A stretch of DNA of 64,000 nucleotides from Ignavibacteria bacterium (GCA_017302895.1 JAFLBV010000003.1:197115-261114), one strand, 5' to 3'; shown: positions 18,329 through 27,283, counted from the first letter of the stretch. Program-made: numbers and translations. Notes: a model not told the origin generated them from the letters alone.

Positions 18329-18993
18329 CACGGAACAAAATGAAAAAATATGACTTGGCGGTCTTTGACATGGACGGAACCCTTTTTGACTCCGCCGACA
18401 CTATCTACCATGCTGCGATAAAAACATTTGATGCACTCGGCATGAAAAATGTCAATTTCCCGCGGGACAGGTTCGAAACACAGATCGGTGCCCATTTTGC
18501 AGATATTTTCCACGATTTTGGGATAGTTGTCCCTGATATCGAGCATTATATCGATATCTATAAAGGGATTTATTTCGATTTTATCGACGACACAAAATTT
18601 TATCCCGGGATTCCCGAACTCCTCGACTCCCTGAAGGATTCAGGTGTAAAACTTGGACTCCTGACCACTAAAAATCAGCACCAGACTGAAAGAATTGCAG
18701 ACCATTTCAATCTTCATCAATGGTTCGAAGTGTTGATGGGACGAAAACCGGGAATAAAAATTAAACCCGATCCCGAACCGCTCGAGATAATCATCTCACA
18801 TTTTGGTGCGGATAAAACGGGTACCGTAATGATCGGTGACACGGAATTCGATATCGGATGTGGACAAAACGCCGGTGTGGATACCATTGCCCTTGGATAC
18901 GGATACAGGGATAAACAATCTCTGCTCGATCTGAAGCCGACATACTATGCAAATACAGTGGAAGAGTTGGCAAAGATAGTGTTGCCTCACTAA
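18325..18993 (+). CDS. HAD-superfamily hydrolase (phosphoglycolate phosphatase-like)
   Basis: 222 residues, cytoplasmic. Motif I is FDMDGTLFDS, motif II LLTTKNQ, motif III lysine in IKIKPDPEPLE, and motif IV MIGDTEFDIGCG, all intact. The cap is the helical C1 type, as in phosphoglycolate phosphatase and beta-phosphoglucomutase. The start at 18325 overlaps the previous stop (ATGA); a second Met at 18340 (MKKYDLAVFD) would fit the family start better. A sugar-phosphate or glycolate-phosphate substrate is likely, but the sequence does not decide which. Confidence 0.88.
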   Translation: MTRNKMKKYDLAVFDMDGTLFDSADTIYHAAIKTFDALGMKNVNFPRDRFETQIGAHFADIFHDFGIVVPDIEHYIDIYKGIYFDFIDDTKFYPGIPELLDSLKDSGVKLGLLTTKNQHQTERIADHFNLHQWFEVLMGRKPGIKIKPDPEPLEIIISHFGADKTGTVMIGDTEFDIGCGQNAGVDTIALGYGYRDKQSLLDLKPTYYANTVEELAKIVLPH

Positions 18994-19046
18994 CTTTTTT
19001 TGATTTCTTTAATCTGATTTTAATAAATGACATCCATTAATTGCCC

Positions 19047-19649
19047 ATGAAAAAAATTCAAATCCTTTTTGCACACCCCGCCCTTGAGAAATCACGGGTA
19101 AATAAAAAACTCGTCTCCGTTGCGAAGAAAATGGAAGGAATCACTTTTCATGATCTTTATGAAATTTATCCCCGTTTCGATATTGATGTAAAAAGGGAGC
19201 AACAACTGTTGCTCGAACACGACATTATAGTTTTTCACCATCCGTTCTACTGGTACAGTTGCCCACCTCTCCTGAAGCAGTGGATCGACCTTGTTCTTGA
19301 ACACGGCTGGGCATACGGCTCAAAAGGTAATGCTCTTACCGGGAAATCGGGACTAAGCATAATCACAGCCGGTGGCAGGGAGTTCGCCTACACAAAAGAG
19401 GGGATAAACAAGCATACTGTGTGGGAGTTTCTTGCCCCGTTCAGACAGTCGTTTGCACTTTGCAAGATGGTGCCTCTTCCCGCGTTTGTTGTTTACGGTA
19501 CCCATCGCCTCGATGATGCTGCGATTGAAAAGTGTGCTTCTGACTATGGCAAGATCCTTGAAATTTTACGGGATGAAAAATTTGATGAGGCAAAGCTGCA
19601 AAACACTCAATATTTCAATGATCTTTTAACATCTGAAGGGGAGGCATAA
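19047..19649 (+). CDS. KefF-like flavodoxin-fold NAD(P)H oxidoreductase
   Basis: About 200 residues from ATG (MKKIQILFAHP); a TTG two codons upstream is less likely. It belongs to the FMN-binding quinone reductase family: LFAHPALEKSRVN binds the flavin phosphate, HHPFYWYSCPPLLKQW and EHGWAYG are family blocks. In enterobacteria KefF binds and activates the KefC potassium/proton antiporter and reduces quinones. Here the gene ends one base before the KefC-like gene, so the pair keeps the same arrangement. Cytoplasmic. Confidence 0.88.
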   Translation: MKKIQILFAHPALEKSRVNKKLVSVAKKMEGITFHDLYEIYPRFDIDVKREQQLLLEHDIIVFHHPFYWYSCPPLLKQWIDLVLEHGWAYGSKGNALTGKSGLSIITAGGREFAYTKEGINKHTVWEFLAPFRQSFALCKMVPLPAFVVYGTHRLDDAAIEKCASDYGKILEILRDEKFDEAKLQNTQYFNDLLTSEGEA

Positions 19650-19650
19650 G

Positions 19651-21528
19651 ATGCACGAAGGAGGATTTTTCTATCAGGCGTTTCTTTATCTTGTAACTGC
19701 AGTTGTCACAGTTCCGATTGCCAAGAAGCTGGGGCTCGGGTCGGTTCTCGGTTATCTCATCGGAGGAATTATTATCGGTCCCGCACTCCTCGGACTTGTA
19801 GGAAATGAGGGACAGGATATCATGCATTTCGCCGAATTTGGCGTTGTTATGATGCTTTTTGTGATCGGTTTGGAACTGGAACCATCCCTTCTCTGGCGGC
19901 TTCGTGCCTCCATTCTGGGGATGGGCGGGCTTCAAATCGGTCTGACTGCACTTGTGGCAGGTGGAGCCGCGTTTGCATTTGGACTGTCGTGGCAAGCCTC
20001 ACTTGCAATCGGATTCACCCTGTCTCTCTCCTCCACAGCAATCGTAATGCAGACACTTCAGGAAAAAGGACTGATTAAATCGGGGGCGGGTCAAAGTTCT
20101 TTTTCGGTGCTCCTATTTCAGGACATCGCAGTCATCCCGATTCTTGCGATTTTTCCTCTTCTTGCCACCACAAACACAACGGCACCAGTAAATGCACATC
20201 CCTCATTTATGGAGACACTTCCCGCATGGTTGCAGACGCTTTTTGTTATAGGCGCGGTAGGGGTAATAGTTCTCGCTGGGAAATACCTCTTGAATCATGT
20301 TTTCAGAATTGTCGCAAAAACCGCAATGCGTGAAATTTTTACGGCGATGGTTCTTCTTTTGGTCATCGGTATTGCGCTGTTGATGAATTTTGTCGGACTC
20401 AGTCCTGCTCTCGGTGCATTTGTTGCGGGTGTCGTGCTTGCAAACAGTGAGTACAGGCACGAACTCGAAAGTGACATCGATCCTTTTAAGGGGTTGTTGC
20501 TTGGGCTCTTTTTTATATCGGTGGGTGCGAGCATCAACTTCGATTTAGTCACGGATCAGCCCGTTACAATTCTGCTCCTGACCCTCGGATTAATGTTTAT
20601 TAAAGCGGCGGTGGTTTTTGTTATCGGGAAAATTTTCCGTCTGGGGAATGGCGAAAGCTCCATTTTTGCGGTTGCCCTTGCACAGGTCGGAGAGTTCGCG
20701 TTTGTACTTTTCTCATTCTCATCTTCACTCGGGATTCTTGATTCCAATACTACAGGGATTTTGACGGCTGTCGTTGCAATCAGTATGGCACTTACACCTT
20801 TCATCTTTACTTTTAATGAAAAGGTGATTCTGCCTCTCCTTGCCAGATCCAACCCTGCACCAGAACGGGAAGAGGACAAAATCGAGGAAAAAGGGAAAGT
20901 AATCATAGCAGGATTTGGCAGATTCGGGAATACGGCAGGCAGGTTCCTTCGGGCTAACGGCGTTTTCCCGACGGTCATCGACAACGATTCCGATCGTGTG
21001 GAGACACTTCGAAAACTTGGAATAAAGGTCTATTACGGAGAACCAACCCGCCATGATCTTCTCCATGCAGCAGGGGCTGAAGAGGCAAAAATTATCATTA
21101 TTGCGCTCGATATTCCTGAAAAAGTTCTTGAAATGGTACACACAGTTAAAAAGCATTTCCCTCACGCAAAAATTCTTGCAAGGGCATACGACAGAGCCGA
21201 TGCCTACGATCTTATGGATGCAGGGGTTGATAAAGTTTACCGCGAAACACTTGACACCTCATTAAGAATGGGTGCAGATACACTAAAACACCTCGGTTAC
21301 CGGGCATATCAGACCGAAAGGATGAGCCACATTTTCTTCAACCATGATGAAGAAAACCTGAAGGAGCTGGCTGCCCACAGAAAAGACAAGTCGGAATATC
21401 TCTCGGCTGCCAGACAGGCAATAGAGGAACTGGAAGAAATTATCAGGGAGGATTTCAAGGACACGGATGTAAGCAGGGATGCCGGTTGGGATTCAGAATC
21501 ACTCAGGGAGGAATTCGGAAAGTTCTGA
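19651..21528 (+). CDS. KefC-like monovalent cation:proton antiporter (CPA2) with RCK domain
   Basis: 625 residues. The first ~400 hold about 12-13 membrane helices of the CPA2 fold (GSVLGYLIGGIIIGPALLG, FGVVMMLFVIGLELEP, LSLSSTAIVMQTL, FQDIAVIPI). From ~residue 410 an RCK-N/Rossmann domain follows (KVIIAGFGRFGNTAGRFL, then VYYGEPTRHDLL), which binds nucleotide or thiol ligands and gates the channel. The C-terminus is acidic and helical. It should export K+ in exchange for protons, giving electrophile protection by cytoplasmic acidification. A GGGGAGG ribosome-binding site lies in the end of the KefF-like gene. Confidence 0.92.
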   Translation: MHEGGFFYQAFLYLVTAVVTVPIAKKLGLGSVLGYLIGGIIIGPALLGLVGNEGQDIMHFAEFGVVMMLFVIGLELEPSLLWRLRASILGMGGLQIGLTALVAGGAAFAFGLSWQASLAIGFTLSLSSTAIVMQTLQEKGLIKSGAGQSSFSVLLFQDIAVIPILAIFPLLATTNTTAPVNAHPSFMETLPAWLQTLFVIGAVGVIVLAGKYLLNHVFRIVAKTAMREIFTAMVLLLVIGIALLMNFVGLSPALGAFVAGVVLANSEYRHELESDIDPFKGLLLGLFFISVGASINFDLVTDQPVTILLLTLGLMFIKAAVVFVIGKIFRLGNGESSIFAVALAQVGEFAFVLFSFSSSLGILDSNTTGILTAVVAISMALTPFIFTFNEKVILPLLARSNPAPEREEDKIEEKGKVIIAGFGRFGNTAGRFLRANGVFPTVIDNDSDRVETLRKLGIKVYYGEPTRHDLLHAAGAEEAKIIIIALDIPEKVLEMVHTVKKHFPHAKILARAYDRADAYDLMDAGVDKVYRETLDTSLRMGADTLKHLGYRAYQTERMSHIFFNHDEENLKELAAHRKDKSEYLSAARQAIEELEEIIREDFKDTDVSRDAGWDSESLREEFGKF

Positions 21529-21595
21529 GATTTGAATTCTCTTGCATATCTGCTCTAAAAACAGTAATTTGCAACAGGAGAACAACCAATTTCAG

Positions 21596-21928
21596 ATGAA
21601 GAGATTTAATAATTCGTTGCTGATTGTAATATATCTTGTTTCCGGACTCTTGACGGGTTCCGCAAGCGGTATATTATTGTCCTCCTCGCAGATTACCATA
21701 TCCGCAAAGAAGAGCAGTCCCCGGACTCAGTACTTCACTACTGCGAAAATCCCGAATCATATAGCGCCGGCTTCTTTCACGGAAATCGATGTTCATGATT
21801 TTTGCACGGGAATTGAAACACCCGATACAGACCCCGTAGTCTTCAAGCAGGTAGAGTCCGAACTCCACTCCCAGGCTCCAATTCTTGCACTTCCATTAAA
21901 TAAAGCCCCGCCCTCCATTCTCTCTTAG
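21596..21928 (+). CDS. Small exported or membrane-anchored protein, unknown
   Basis: About 110 residues from the ATG at 21596, which has a CAGGAG site eight bases upstream; a longer TTG-started frame from 21542 is unlikely. A single hydrophobic segment (SLLIVIYLVSGLLTGSASG) acts as signal or anchor. The rest is low in charge, rich in Pro/Ser/Thr with no motif. It follows the antiporter gene after 67 bases. No homologous family is recognised. Confidence 0.45.
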   Translation: MKRFNNSLLIVIYLVSGLLTGSASGILLSSSQITISAKKSSPRTQYFTTAKIPNHIAPASFTEIDVHDFCTGIETPDTDPVVFKQVESELHSQAPILALPLNKAPPSILS

Positions 21929-22024
21929 AACTTATCGTTAATTAATTTTTATCGGTCGACCCGTTTTGAGGCGTAATATGCCGCATTCCGTTCGTTCCGT
22001 TATTTAAACTTAAGAGAGATTAAA

Positions 22025-22132
22025 ATGAAAACTGAAGAAAAAGATGAATCAGGCATCTACGGCATGGTATTGTTTGTAGTGCTCGGTCTGGGCTGTGTGC
22101 TTCTTTTATTAAAAGCTGTTATAGGTTTCTGA
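22025..22132 (+). CDS. 35-residue single-span membrane microprotein
   Basis: ATG at 22025, preceded by AAGAGAG. The peptide has an acidic soluble head (MKTEEKDESG) and one hydrophobic helix (MVLFVVLGLGCVLLLL) ending in KAVIGF. The stop is followed after one base by the next microprotein. Size, coding frame and tight spacing argue for a real two-gene unit, possibly small subunits of the adjacent transport system. Confidence 0.5.
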   Translation: MKTEEKDESGIYGMVLFVVLGLGCVLLLLKAVIGF

Positions 22133-22133
22133 T

Positions 22134-22238
22134 ATGGAGACATCATCACTCATCCTTATGCTCACTGTTTGGACTATAGTAATATCATTTCTAACATATT
22201 TCCTTAGAAAAGCAGTGAAAACCCGGAAGAAAGAGTGA
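22134..22238 (+). CDS. 34-residue single-span membrane microprotein
   Basis: ATG one base after the preceding stop. One hydrophobic helix (LILMLTVWTIVISFLTYF) followed by a strongly basic tail (RKAVKTRKKE), so the C-terminus should stay in the cytoplasm by the positive-inside rule. Together with its neighbour, whose head is acidic, it forms a complementary charged pair. No family is recognised. Confidence 0.5.
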   Translation: METSSLILMLTVWTIVISFLTYFLRKAVKTRKKE

Positions 22239-22345
22239 CAACCTGTCCCGTTTTCAAAAAGTGATGTATTAGATCAGGGTTTTTTCCTGAATAAAAAGAG
22301 GATTATGTTTCAAAACACAATTCAACATTTTAGGAGCAAGGTTTT

Positions 22346-22699
22346 ATGGACCCGTTGGAAAATCTGATTAACTACATCACCCGGGATACAGTTTTATTTG
22401 CGGCGGTGCAGGCGGTGGTGATCATCCCTGCACTCGTCTCGATAATTTATGAATTCAACTCGAGGCGAAAGAGGAGAACCACACCCGAGGGAACCCCTTC
22501 CTTAACGGAAAGTGCAACCCCTGATCCGTACAACGGACTTCAGCGTATTTTGTACCCCACCACTCTAATATTTTTCGCAGCCGTCTGCTTCGCAAATGAT
22601 GAAATAGCCGGTCACCGTATATTCTGGCTGGTGCTCGATTTTGGTCTGGTGACATACTTGCTTGTGTTTAGCAGGTGGGTGAGGGAGAGATGCAACTAA
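22346..22699 (+). CDS. Three-helix membrane protein, unknown
   Basis: 117 residues from ATG with TAGGAGCAAGG upstream. Hydrophobic helices are VLFAAVQAVVIIPALVSIIY, LYPTTLIFFAAVCFA and IFWLVLDFGLVTYLLVF, with a basic loop (NSRRKRRTT) after the first. It lies in the same direction as the KefC-like gene and the two microproteins. I do not recognise it; a membrane accessory role is only suggested by position. Confidence 0.55.
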   Translation: MDPLENLINYITRDTVLFAAVQAVVIIPALVSIIYEFNSRRKRRTTPEGTPSLTESATPDPYNGLQRILYPTTLIFFAAVCFANDEIAGHRIFWLVLDFGLVTYLLVFSRWVRERCN

Positions 22700-22772
22700 A
22701 TGGAGAGTGAATTATGATTGTTTGAAGAAAATTTATTAATTTTCGACAGATTTAAAATAATAGCAGGTTAAT

Positions 22773-24038
22773 ATGTTTACGCGGATTTTATTTTTTGCAT
22801 CCATTCTTTTATCAGTGGTAATAAAAGCTCAATGGTACCCGCAGGAAGTACCTGACACAAGCTATAAACTCAGATCAGTTTACTTCATTGACGATCAGAC
22901 AGGCTGGGCTGCGGGTAACAATGGCATCATCATAAAAACCACAGACGGCGGGAGAAGGTGGACAAAACAAACCGACAGCTCCCGGATTTCTTTGAGGAGT
23001 CTCTTTTTTGTCGACAAACAAAATGGTTGGGCTGTGGGATCGGAATATGGTACTGGTTATTCAGTTGCACTTAAGACGGTAAATGGCGGGACAAACTGGA
23101 AGAGATTGCCAATTTTTTCGGGACCTTTTCAATCGGTCTTTTTTATCGACTCTCTAACGGGGTGGATAACCGGTGGTCCTGTGGATCGCGGTGCGAAAGG
23201 GATTATTACAAAAACCACTGATGGTGGTGCAACCTGGAAAAGCCAGTCAGCAAATGCCGGGCATGCAAATTTTTCAGTCTTTTTTATCGATCATCAAACG
23301 GGGTGGCTGGTTGGGGATGAAGGGATTATCTTCAAAACCACCAACGGAGGTGATATCTGGGTTCCACAGACAAGTGGAGTCTCTGATTATCTTAGAACAG
23401 TCAGGTTCATTAACAGGCAGACGGGCTGGATAGCAGGACACAACGGCATCATCCTAAAAACCACAAATGGTGGTGAGACCTGGATCAACCAGTCAGTTGA
23501 CAATAAAATCTGGTTAGATTCTTTCAATCCGGTTGACAGTAAAACTGCCTGGGCTGCAGGAATTGATTACGGAACCGGGTCGGGTACAATTCTTAAAACC
23601 GTTGACGGTGGACTCTCCTGGTATCCACAAATACACCCCTCCAATCTTCAGACTGAAAGGCTTTCAGTCTTTTTCCTCGATGGAAACAAAGGGTGGGCAG
23701 TCGGCGACGGTACAATCCTGAAAACCACAAACGGCGGTGACATCTTCACCTCCTCCAATCGCAATTACACCCTGCTTCAAAACTACCCCAATCCGTTTAA
23801 TCCCGTTACAACCATCAAATATGCCATCCCTCCGGGTCTCCAAAATGAGAAAGTGGCAGTGAGGCTCGTTATCTACAACATGCTTGGTGAAGAAGTCGCC
23901 CTCCTCGTAAACGAAGAAAAACCCTTCGGCACATGGGAAGCAAAATGGGATGCTTCGGGTGTATCATCGGGGGTCTATTTTTACAGGTTGACTGCGGGGG
24001 GTTATGTTGATACCAGAAAGATGGTGCTGGTGAGGTAG
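22773..24038 (+). CDS. Secreted YCF48-type beta-propeller protein with T9SS domain
   Basis: 421 residues with a signal peptide (ILFFASILLSVVIKAQ). It contains about seven repeats of the photosystem-assembly factor YCF48/BNR type, each reading like QTGWAAGNNGIIIKTTDGG followed by a Trp-containing strand (TNWKR, ATWKSQ, ETWINQ, LSWYPQ). The repeats form a seven-bladed propeller. The last ~85 residues are a sorting domain (NYPNPFNPVTTIKYAIPPG, SSGVYFYRL). The role is unknown; these proteins are usually surface-exposed scaffolds in this group. Confidence 0.88.
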   Translation: MFTRILFFASILLSVVIKAQWYPQEVPDTSYKLRSVYFIDDQTGWAAGNNGIIIKTTDGGRRWTKQTDSSRISLRSLFFVDKQNGWAVGSEYGTGYSVALKTVNGGTNWKRLPIFSGPFQSVFFIDSLTGWITGGPVDRGAKGIITKTTDGGATWKSQSANAGHANFSVFFIDHQTGWLVGDEGIIFKTTNGGDIWVPQTSGVSDYLRTVRFINRQTGWIAGHNGIILKTTNGGETWINQSVDNKIWLDSFNPVDSKTAWAAGIDYGTGSGTILKTVDGGLSWYPQIHPSNLQTERLSVFFLDGNKGWAVGDGTILKTTNGGDIFTSSNRNYTLLQNYPNPFNPVTTIKYAIPPGLQNEKVAVRLVIYNMLGEEVALLVNEEKPFGTWEAKWDASGVSSGVYFYRLTAGGYVDTRKMVLVR

Positions 24039-24068
24039 GGGGGAGATTACAGATGTATATTAGAATAG

Positions 24069-25010
24069 ATGTTTAATATTTTTTCGGAGATTAAATTGGT
24101 ACCTGACTTTCAAAAAATTATGCTTCCCCTGTTAAAGTTATTAGGGGATAAAGAGATACACAAGACATCGGAATTGAAATTAAAAATTGCTGATCACTTT
24201 AAACTTTCTGAAGTTGACAGGAATGAAATGCTTCCCAGCGGGACTCAGTTGAAGTTGGATAATCGGGTACATTGGGCAATTTCTCACCTCAAGCATGCGG
24301 GATTGCTTGTGTACCCCTCAAGAGGCAAATGCATGATTACTGAAGAAGGGATGAAAGTGATTTCCAACCCTCCTGAATTAATAAACATTAAATATCTTCG
24401 CAATTTCACCGTATTTCAACAATGGCAGGATGAGACGAAGTCAAACCGTAGAAAAGTTGATAACACGACAGAAGGAGAGTCTACCCAATCAGTCATTACG
24501 CCGGATGAATCGATTGAGAATTCTTATTCCGAGCTTAACAGAGTATTAAGAGCAGAAATCATTGAGAAAATTAAAAGTTGTTCACCTCGTTTTTTCGAGC
24601 AATTAGTGATCGATCTCTTATTGAAGATGGGCTACGGTGGATCGAAAATTGAAGCCGGTGAAGTACTTGGAAAGAGTAATGATGGCGGAATCGATGGTCT
24701 GATAAAAGAAGACCGATTAGGACTTGATACAATTTATGTTCAGGCAAAAAAGTGGGAGAATGTTGTACCTGTTTCTCAAGTTCGTGATTTTGCGGGGGCA
24801 CTTCTTTCAAAGAAAGCTAAAAAAGGGATATTTATTGCCACTTCATCTTTCCCCAATTCTGCAAAGCAATATGTTGCAGCCATAGAACCACGAATAGTGC
24901 TGATTGATGGTGAGCAGTTAGCGGAATTGATGATAGAGCATGATCTTGGGGTGTCCATACAGAGAACCATTGCAATCAAAAAGCTTGATCTTGATTATTA
25001 CGAGGAATAG
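24069..25010 (+). CDS. Mrr-like restriction endonuclease (type IV)
   Basis: 313 residues in two domains. Residues ~1-110 are the winged-helix Mrr N-terminal domain (LPLLKLLGDKEIHKTSEL, MITEEGMKVI), which recognises DNA. Residues ~165-300 are the Mrr catalytic domain of the PD-(D/E)xK superfamily: FFEQLVIDLLLKMGYGG, then D209 in DGGIDGLI and Q225-A-K227 in YVQAKKW, the usual D-QxK variant. Mrr cleaves DNA carrying modified bases. No methyltransferase is adjacent, which agrees with a modification-dependent enzyme. It stands alone next to repeat island B. Confidence 0.92.
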   Translation: MFNIFSEIKLVPDFQKIMLPLLKLLGDKEIHKTSELKLKIADHFKLSEVDRNEMLPSGTQLKLDNRVHWAISHLKHAGLLVYPSRGKCMITEEGMKVISNPPELINIKYLRNFTVFQQWQDETKSNRRKVDNTTEGESTQSVITPDESIENSYSELNRVLRAEIIEKIKSCSPRFFEQLVIDLLLKMGYGGSKIEAGEVLGKSNDGGIDGLIKEDRLGLDTIYVQAKKWENVVPVSQVRDFAGALLSKKAKKGIFIATSSFPNSAKQYVAAIEPRIVLIDGEQLAELMIEHDLGVSIQRTIAIKKLDLDYYEE

Positions 25011-25278
25011 AGGATGGCATTCTGTGAAAAGAATCAAAAGAAATGTCCCATGTTCTGTTGACGGTCTCTTGAATAAAATCCAGAGCCCTGTGAGGTCAGG
25101 ATGTTGTGGTTAATTCCCCATATGTTCCCCATATTCTTGTCCAAAAGGCTGGTTCAAAGATCGTAACATTAAATAAATAAATGAGTTAACCGTTATCTGT
25201 AATTCCCCATATTTTCTACCCAAACAGGTAAACATTTCATTACCCTTCCCGGTTGAAGTGCAGAAGCGGGGAATATTT
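25011..25278. other. Intergenic spacer before repeat island B
   Basis: No coding frame. It contains a short direct repeat (TTCCCCATAT at about 25117, 25130 and 25202), and a truncated repeat end (TTTTCTACCCAAACAGG) near 25212 that resembles the left edge of the CATATG element. Confidence 0.4.
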
Positions 25279-25946
25279 TTCTACCCATATGTCGCCGCAA
25301 GGGCTTTCTTGGGATATGGTTGCCGGTTTATCTACGAACATCAAACCCCGCTCCGGGGGTATTGGTCAGTTGGGAATTATCGTGTTCTACCCACATGTCG
25401 CCACAAGGGCTTTCTTGGGATTTGGGTGTCGTGTTCTACCCATATGTCGCCGCAAGGGCTTTCTTGGGATTTGAGTGTCGTTTTATCTACGAACATCAAA
25501 CCCCGCTCCGGGGGTGTTGGTCAGTTGGGAATTATCGTGTTCTACCCATATGTCGCCCGGAGGGCTTTCTTGGGATTTGGGTGTCGTGTTCTACCCATAT
25601 GTCGCCGCAAGGGCTCTTTCGTGGCAGGGTTCCTGATTTGCTACCCACATGTCGCCCGAAGGGCTTTCTTGGGATTTGGGTGTCGTTTTTGCTACGAACA
25701 TCAAACCTGCCCGGGCAGGTTTCCCCACAATTTGAATTTTGCGGTAGGACAATCGGGGACGATTGTCGCTCCTTTTCCGAGGGTTTTGGTTTTCGATATT
25801 TATTGAATGTGCGTGAATTCTTTTCATCCTTTCGCATCCTGAATATCGTGTTCTACCCATATGTCGCCCATAGGGCTAACTCGGGTCAGCTAATAGTTCA
25901 TAGATAATAGCTAATACCTGTTCCATCCAAATGTCGCCCGCACGGT
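25279..25946 (+). repeat. Repeat island B: eight CATATG elements in a 155-base tandem array
   Basis: Forward copies of the 27-base element are at 25279-25305, 25385-25411, 25434-25460, 25540-25566, 25589-25615, 25641-25665, 25851-25877 and (degenerate) 25921-25946. Copies 1, 3 and 5 and copies 2 and 4 are exactly 155 bases apart, and the words CTACGAACATCAAACC recur at 25331, 25486 and 25691, so the array is a higher-order tandem repeat. Between units lies TTCTTGGGATTTGGGTGTCG. The GACAATCG element of island A recurs near 25747-25774. Confidence 0.85.
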
Positions 25947-25993
25947 TTCAGCCTTCAGCCTTCAGCTTTCAGCCTTCAAACTTCCTTCCTTCT

Positions 25994-27091
25994 TCATCCT
26001 CGAAAGTTTTTGATGGCTCTGTATCGCCTGCCCCAAAATTTGAATTTGGTCAGGGATGTATATACAACGAGTCTCTCGAATATCCTGAATCTAAGGAGAT
26101 AATGCAGTATCCGGTAACCGACTCCAAAGAAGCCGATCATCAATATGCTTTCAAGTGTAAAGCTGATAACACCGTTTTGAAGGAATGGCGGAAGGGGGTC
26201 GATAAACTTATAAACCAGGTTCTCCAGTAAAATCGAGAAGATTAGATATGTTACGATAATGAAGCCGTGTCCCGTCTCGATTGCTTTCTTTGGGCAACTG
26301 CTCATACACTTCATACAACTTTCGCAACGATAAGTCCAGAAAGGATGGGCATCAATTTTCTCGATTGCCTTTACGGGACATCCTTTAATGCACGCACCAC
26401 AGTCGTCACAATCCTTTGATGCATAAAATGTTTTCGCGAGGAAGAACCTCCCCACCAAGTAGTAACCAAGTGAAGCGGGTGCAATAAGGAGGTCCTGTAC
26501 AATATCCCGCAAACCCTTGAAATTACTTCCACCAGAAAGAACCTTTTTTGCAAAGACGGTCACCCTCTCCTCATTCCTGACATGAAGAAATTTTACGGTT
26601 CTTTCGTTTAAGCCGGGATGGAGCGAGATCCAGTTTGACGGCATGTCAACAGGGAACATTCCCTTTAGCGAGTACCCTTTAAGTTTCAGAAGCTGAGCAG
26701 CCAGATAGAAGGCGACTCCCGTCAGTCCGGGAGTAATCCATTTCCCGATAAGCATGCCTGCGCGGGTGTTCATTAGCAGCACATTATTTTCCCCTTTTGG
26801 GAATCTTGTCAGGAAGTGCAGCATAACGGGAGGATAGTTGAATCCATGGATGGGGGAGATAAACGCTATCAGTGCTGAAGGGTCGGGCGGGGTGATATTC
26901 AGTCTGTCGATGGATGCAATATTGACTATTTCGCATTCAATGTTATTTTCCTCCGCAACACGGGAGAGCCACACGGCAACATTTTTTGAATTTCCGGTAC
27001 CGGAAAAATAATAGATGATGAGCTTTTTGTAAGGTGACAAGAATTCTCCATTTTCTTGTTGTAGAGCTAATTCCACAGGAAGAAACAACAA
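25994..27091 (-). CDS. EFR1-type ferredoxin/flavodoxin membrane protein
   Basis: 365 residues. The N-terminal part is a flavodoxin-like FMN-binding domain (LIIYYFSGTGNSKNVA), residues ~60-190. Two [4Fe-4S] ferredoxin motifs follow (CDDCGACIKGCP and CESCMKCMSSCP). The C-terminus holds two to three hydrophobic segments (FIIVTYLIFSILLENLVY, SILMIGFFGVGYRILHYLL), so the redox domains are membrane-tethered. The EFRxx family is thought to carry electrons in anaerobic metabolism; partner unknown. The family usually starts close to the flavin motif, so the first ~20 residues may not be translated. It runs towards repeat island B. Confidence 0.85.
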   Translation of the reverse strand: MLFLPVELALQQENGEFLSPYKKLIIYYFSGTGNSKNVAVWLSRVAEENNIECEIVNIASIDRLNITPPDPSALIAFISPIHGFNYPPVMLHFLTRFPKGENNVLLMNTRAGMLIGKWITPGLTGVAFYLAAQLLKLKGYSLKGMFPVDMPSNWISLHPGLNERTVKFLHVRNEERVTVFAKKVLSGGSNFKGLRDIVQDLLIAPASLGYYLVGRFFLAKTFYASKDCDDCGACIKGCPVKAIEKIDAHPFWTYRCESCMKCMSSCPKKAIETGHGFIIVTYLIFSILLENLVYKFIDPLPPFLQNGVISFTLESILMIGFFGVGYRILHYLLRFRIFERLVVYTSLTKFKFWGRRYRAIKNFRG

Positions 27092-27145
27092 ATAGTCATT
27101 TTTCGCTATTTTAAATCTTGAGAGGCAGATCTACTGCTACCTCGT

Positions 27146-27229
27146 TTTCGGCTCCGTCCCGATCCATCGGGAAACCTGCAACCCTTCGGTTAACGATAGT
27201 CCCGATCCATTGGGATAGCAATGGCGAAA
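27146..27229 (-). pseudogene. Degenerate tRNA-Asn fragment with palindromic inserts
   Basis: Two blocks of the intact tRNA-Asn region are repeated here: 11 bases (27146-27156 against 27278-27288) at the tRNA 3' edge, and 22 identical bases (27173-27194 against 27302-27323) covering the T-arm edge, variable loop and anticodon-arm 3' side. Between them the T-arm is replaced by the palindrome TCCCGATCCATCGGGA (27157-27172), and a near copy (27200-27215) stands where the D-arm should be. It cannot fold as a tRNA. Confidence 0.65.
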
Positions 27230-27245
27230 GAGATTATTTAAAACG

Positions 27246-27275
27246 AAAAAACCTGTCTTAAAAGACAGGTTTTTC
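27246..27275 (-). terminator. Rho-independent terminator after tRNA-Asn
   Basis: ACCTGTCTT pairs with AAGACAGGT, flanked by five A on one side and four T on the other, so it can work in both directions. On the minus strand it ends the tRNA-Asn transcript 8 bases after the mature 3' end. Confidence 0.88.
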
Positions 27276-27283
27276 GCTTTCGG

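Noticed and set aside
25253..25907. Three overlapping long frames across repeat island B
   Set aside because: All translate the same repeats (PYVAARAFLG words) in all three phases on one strand; low-complexity by-product, not proteins.
25279..25946. CRISPR array
   Set aside because: Spacing is irregular (about 49 and 106 bases alternating), the supposed spacers are themselves repeated, and no cas gene is present.
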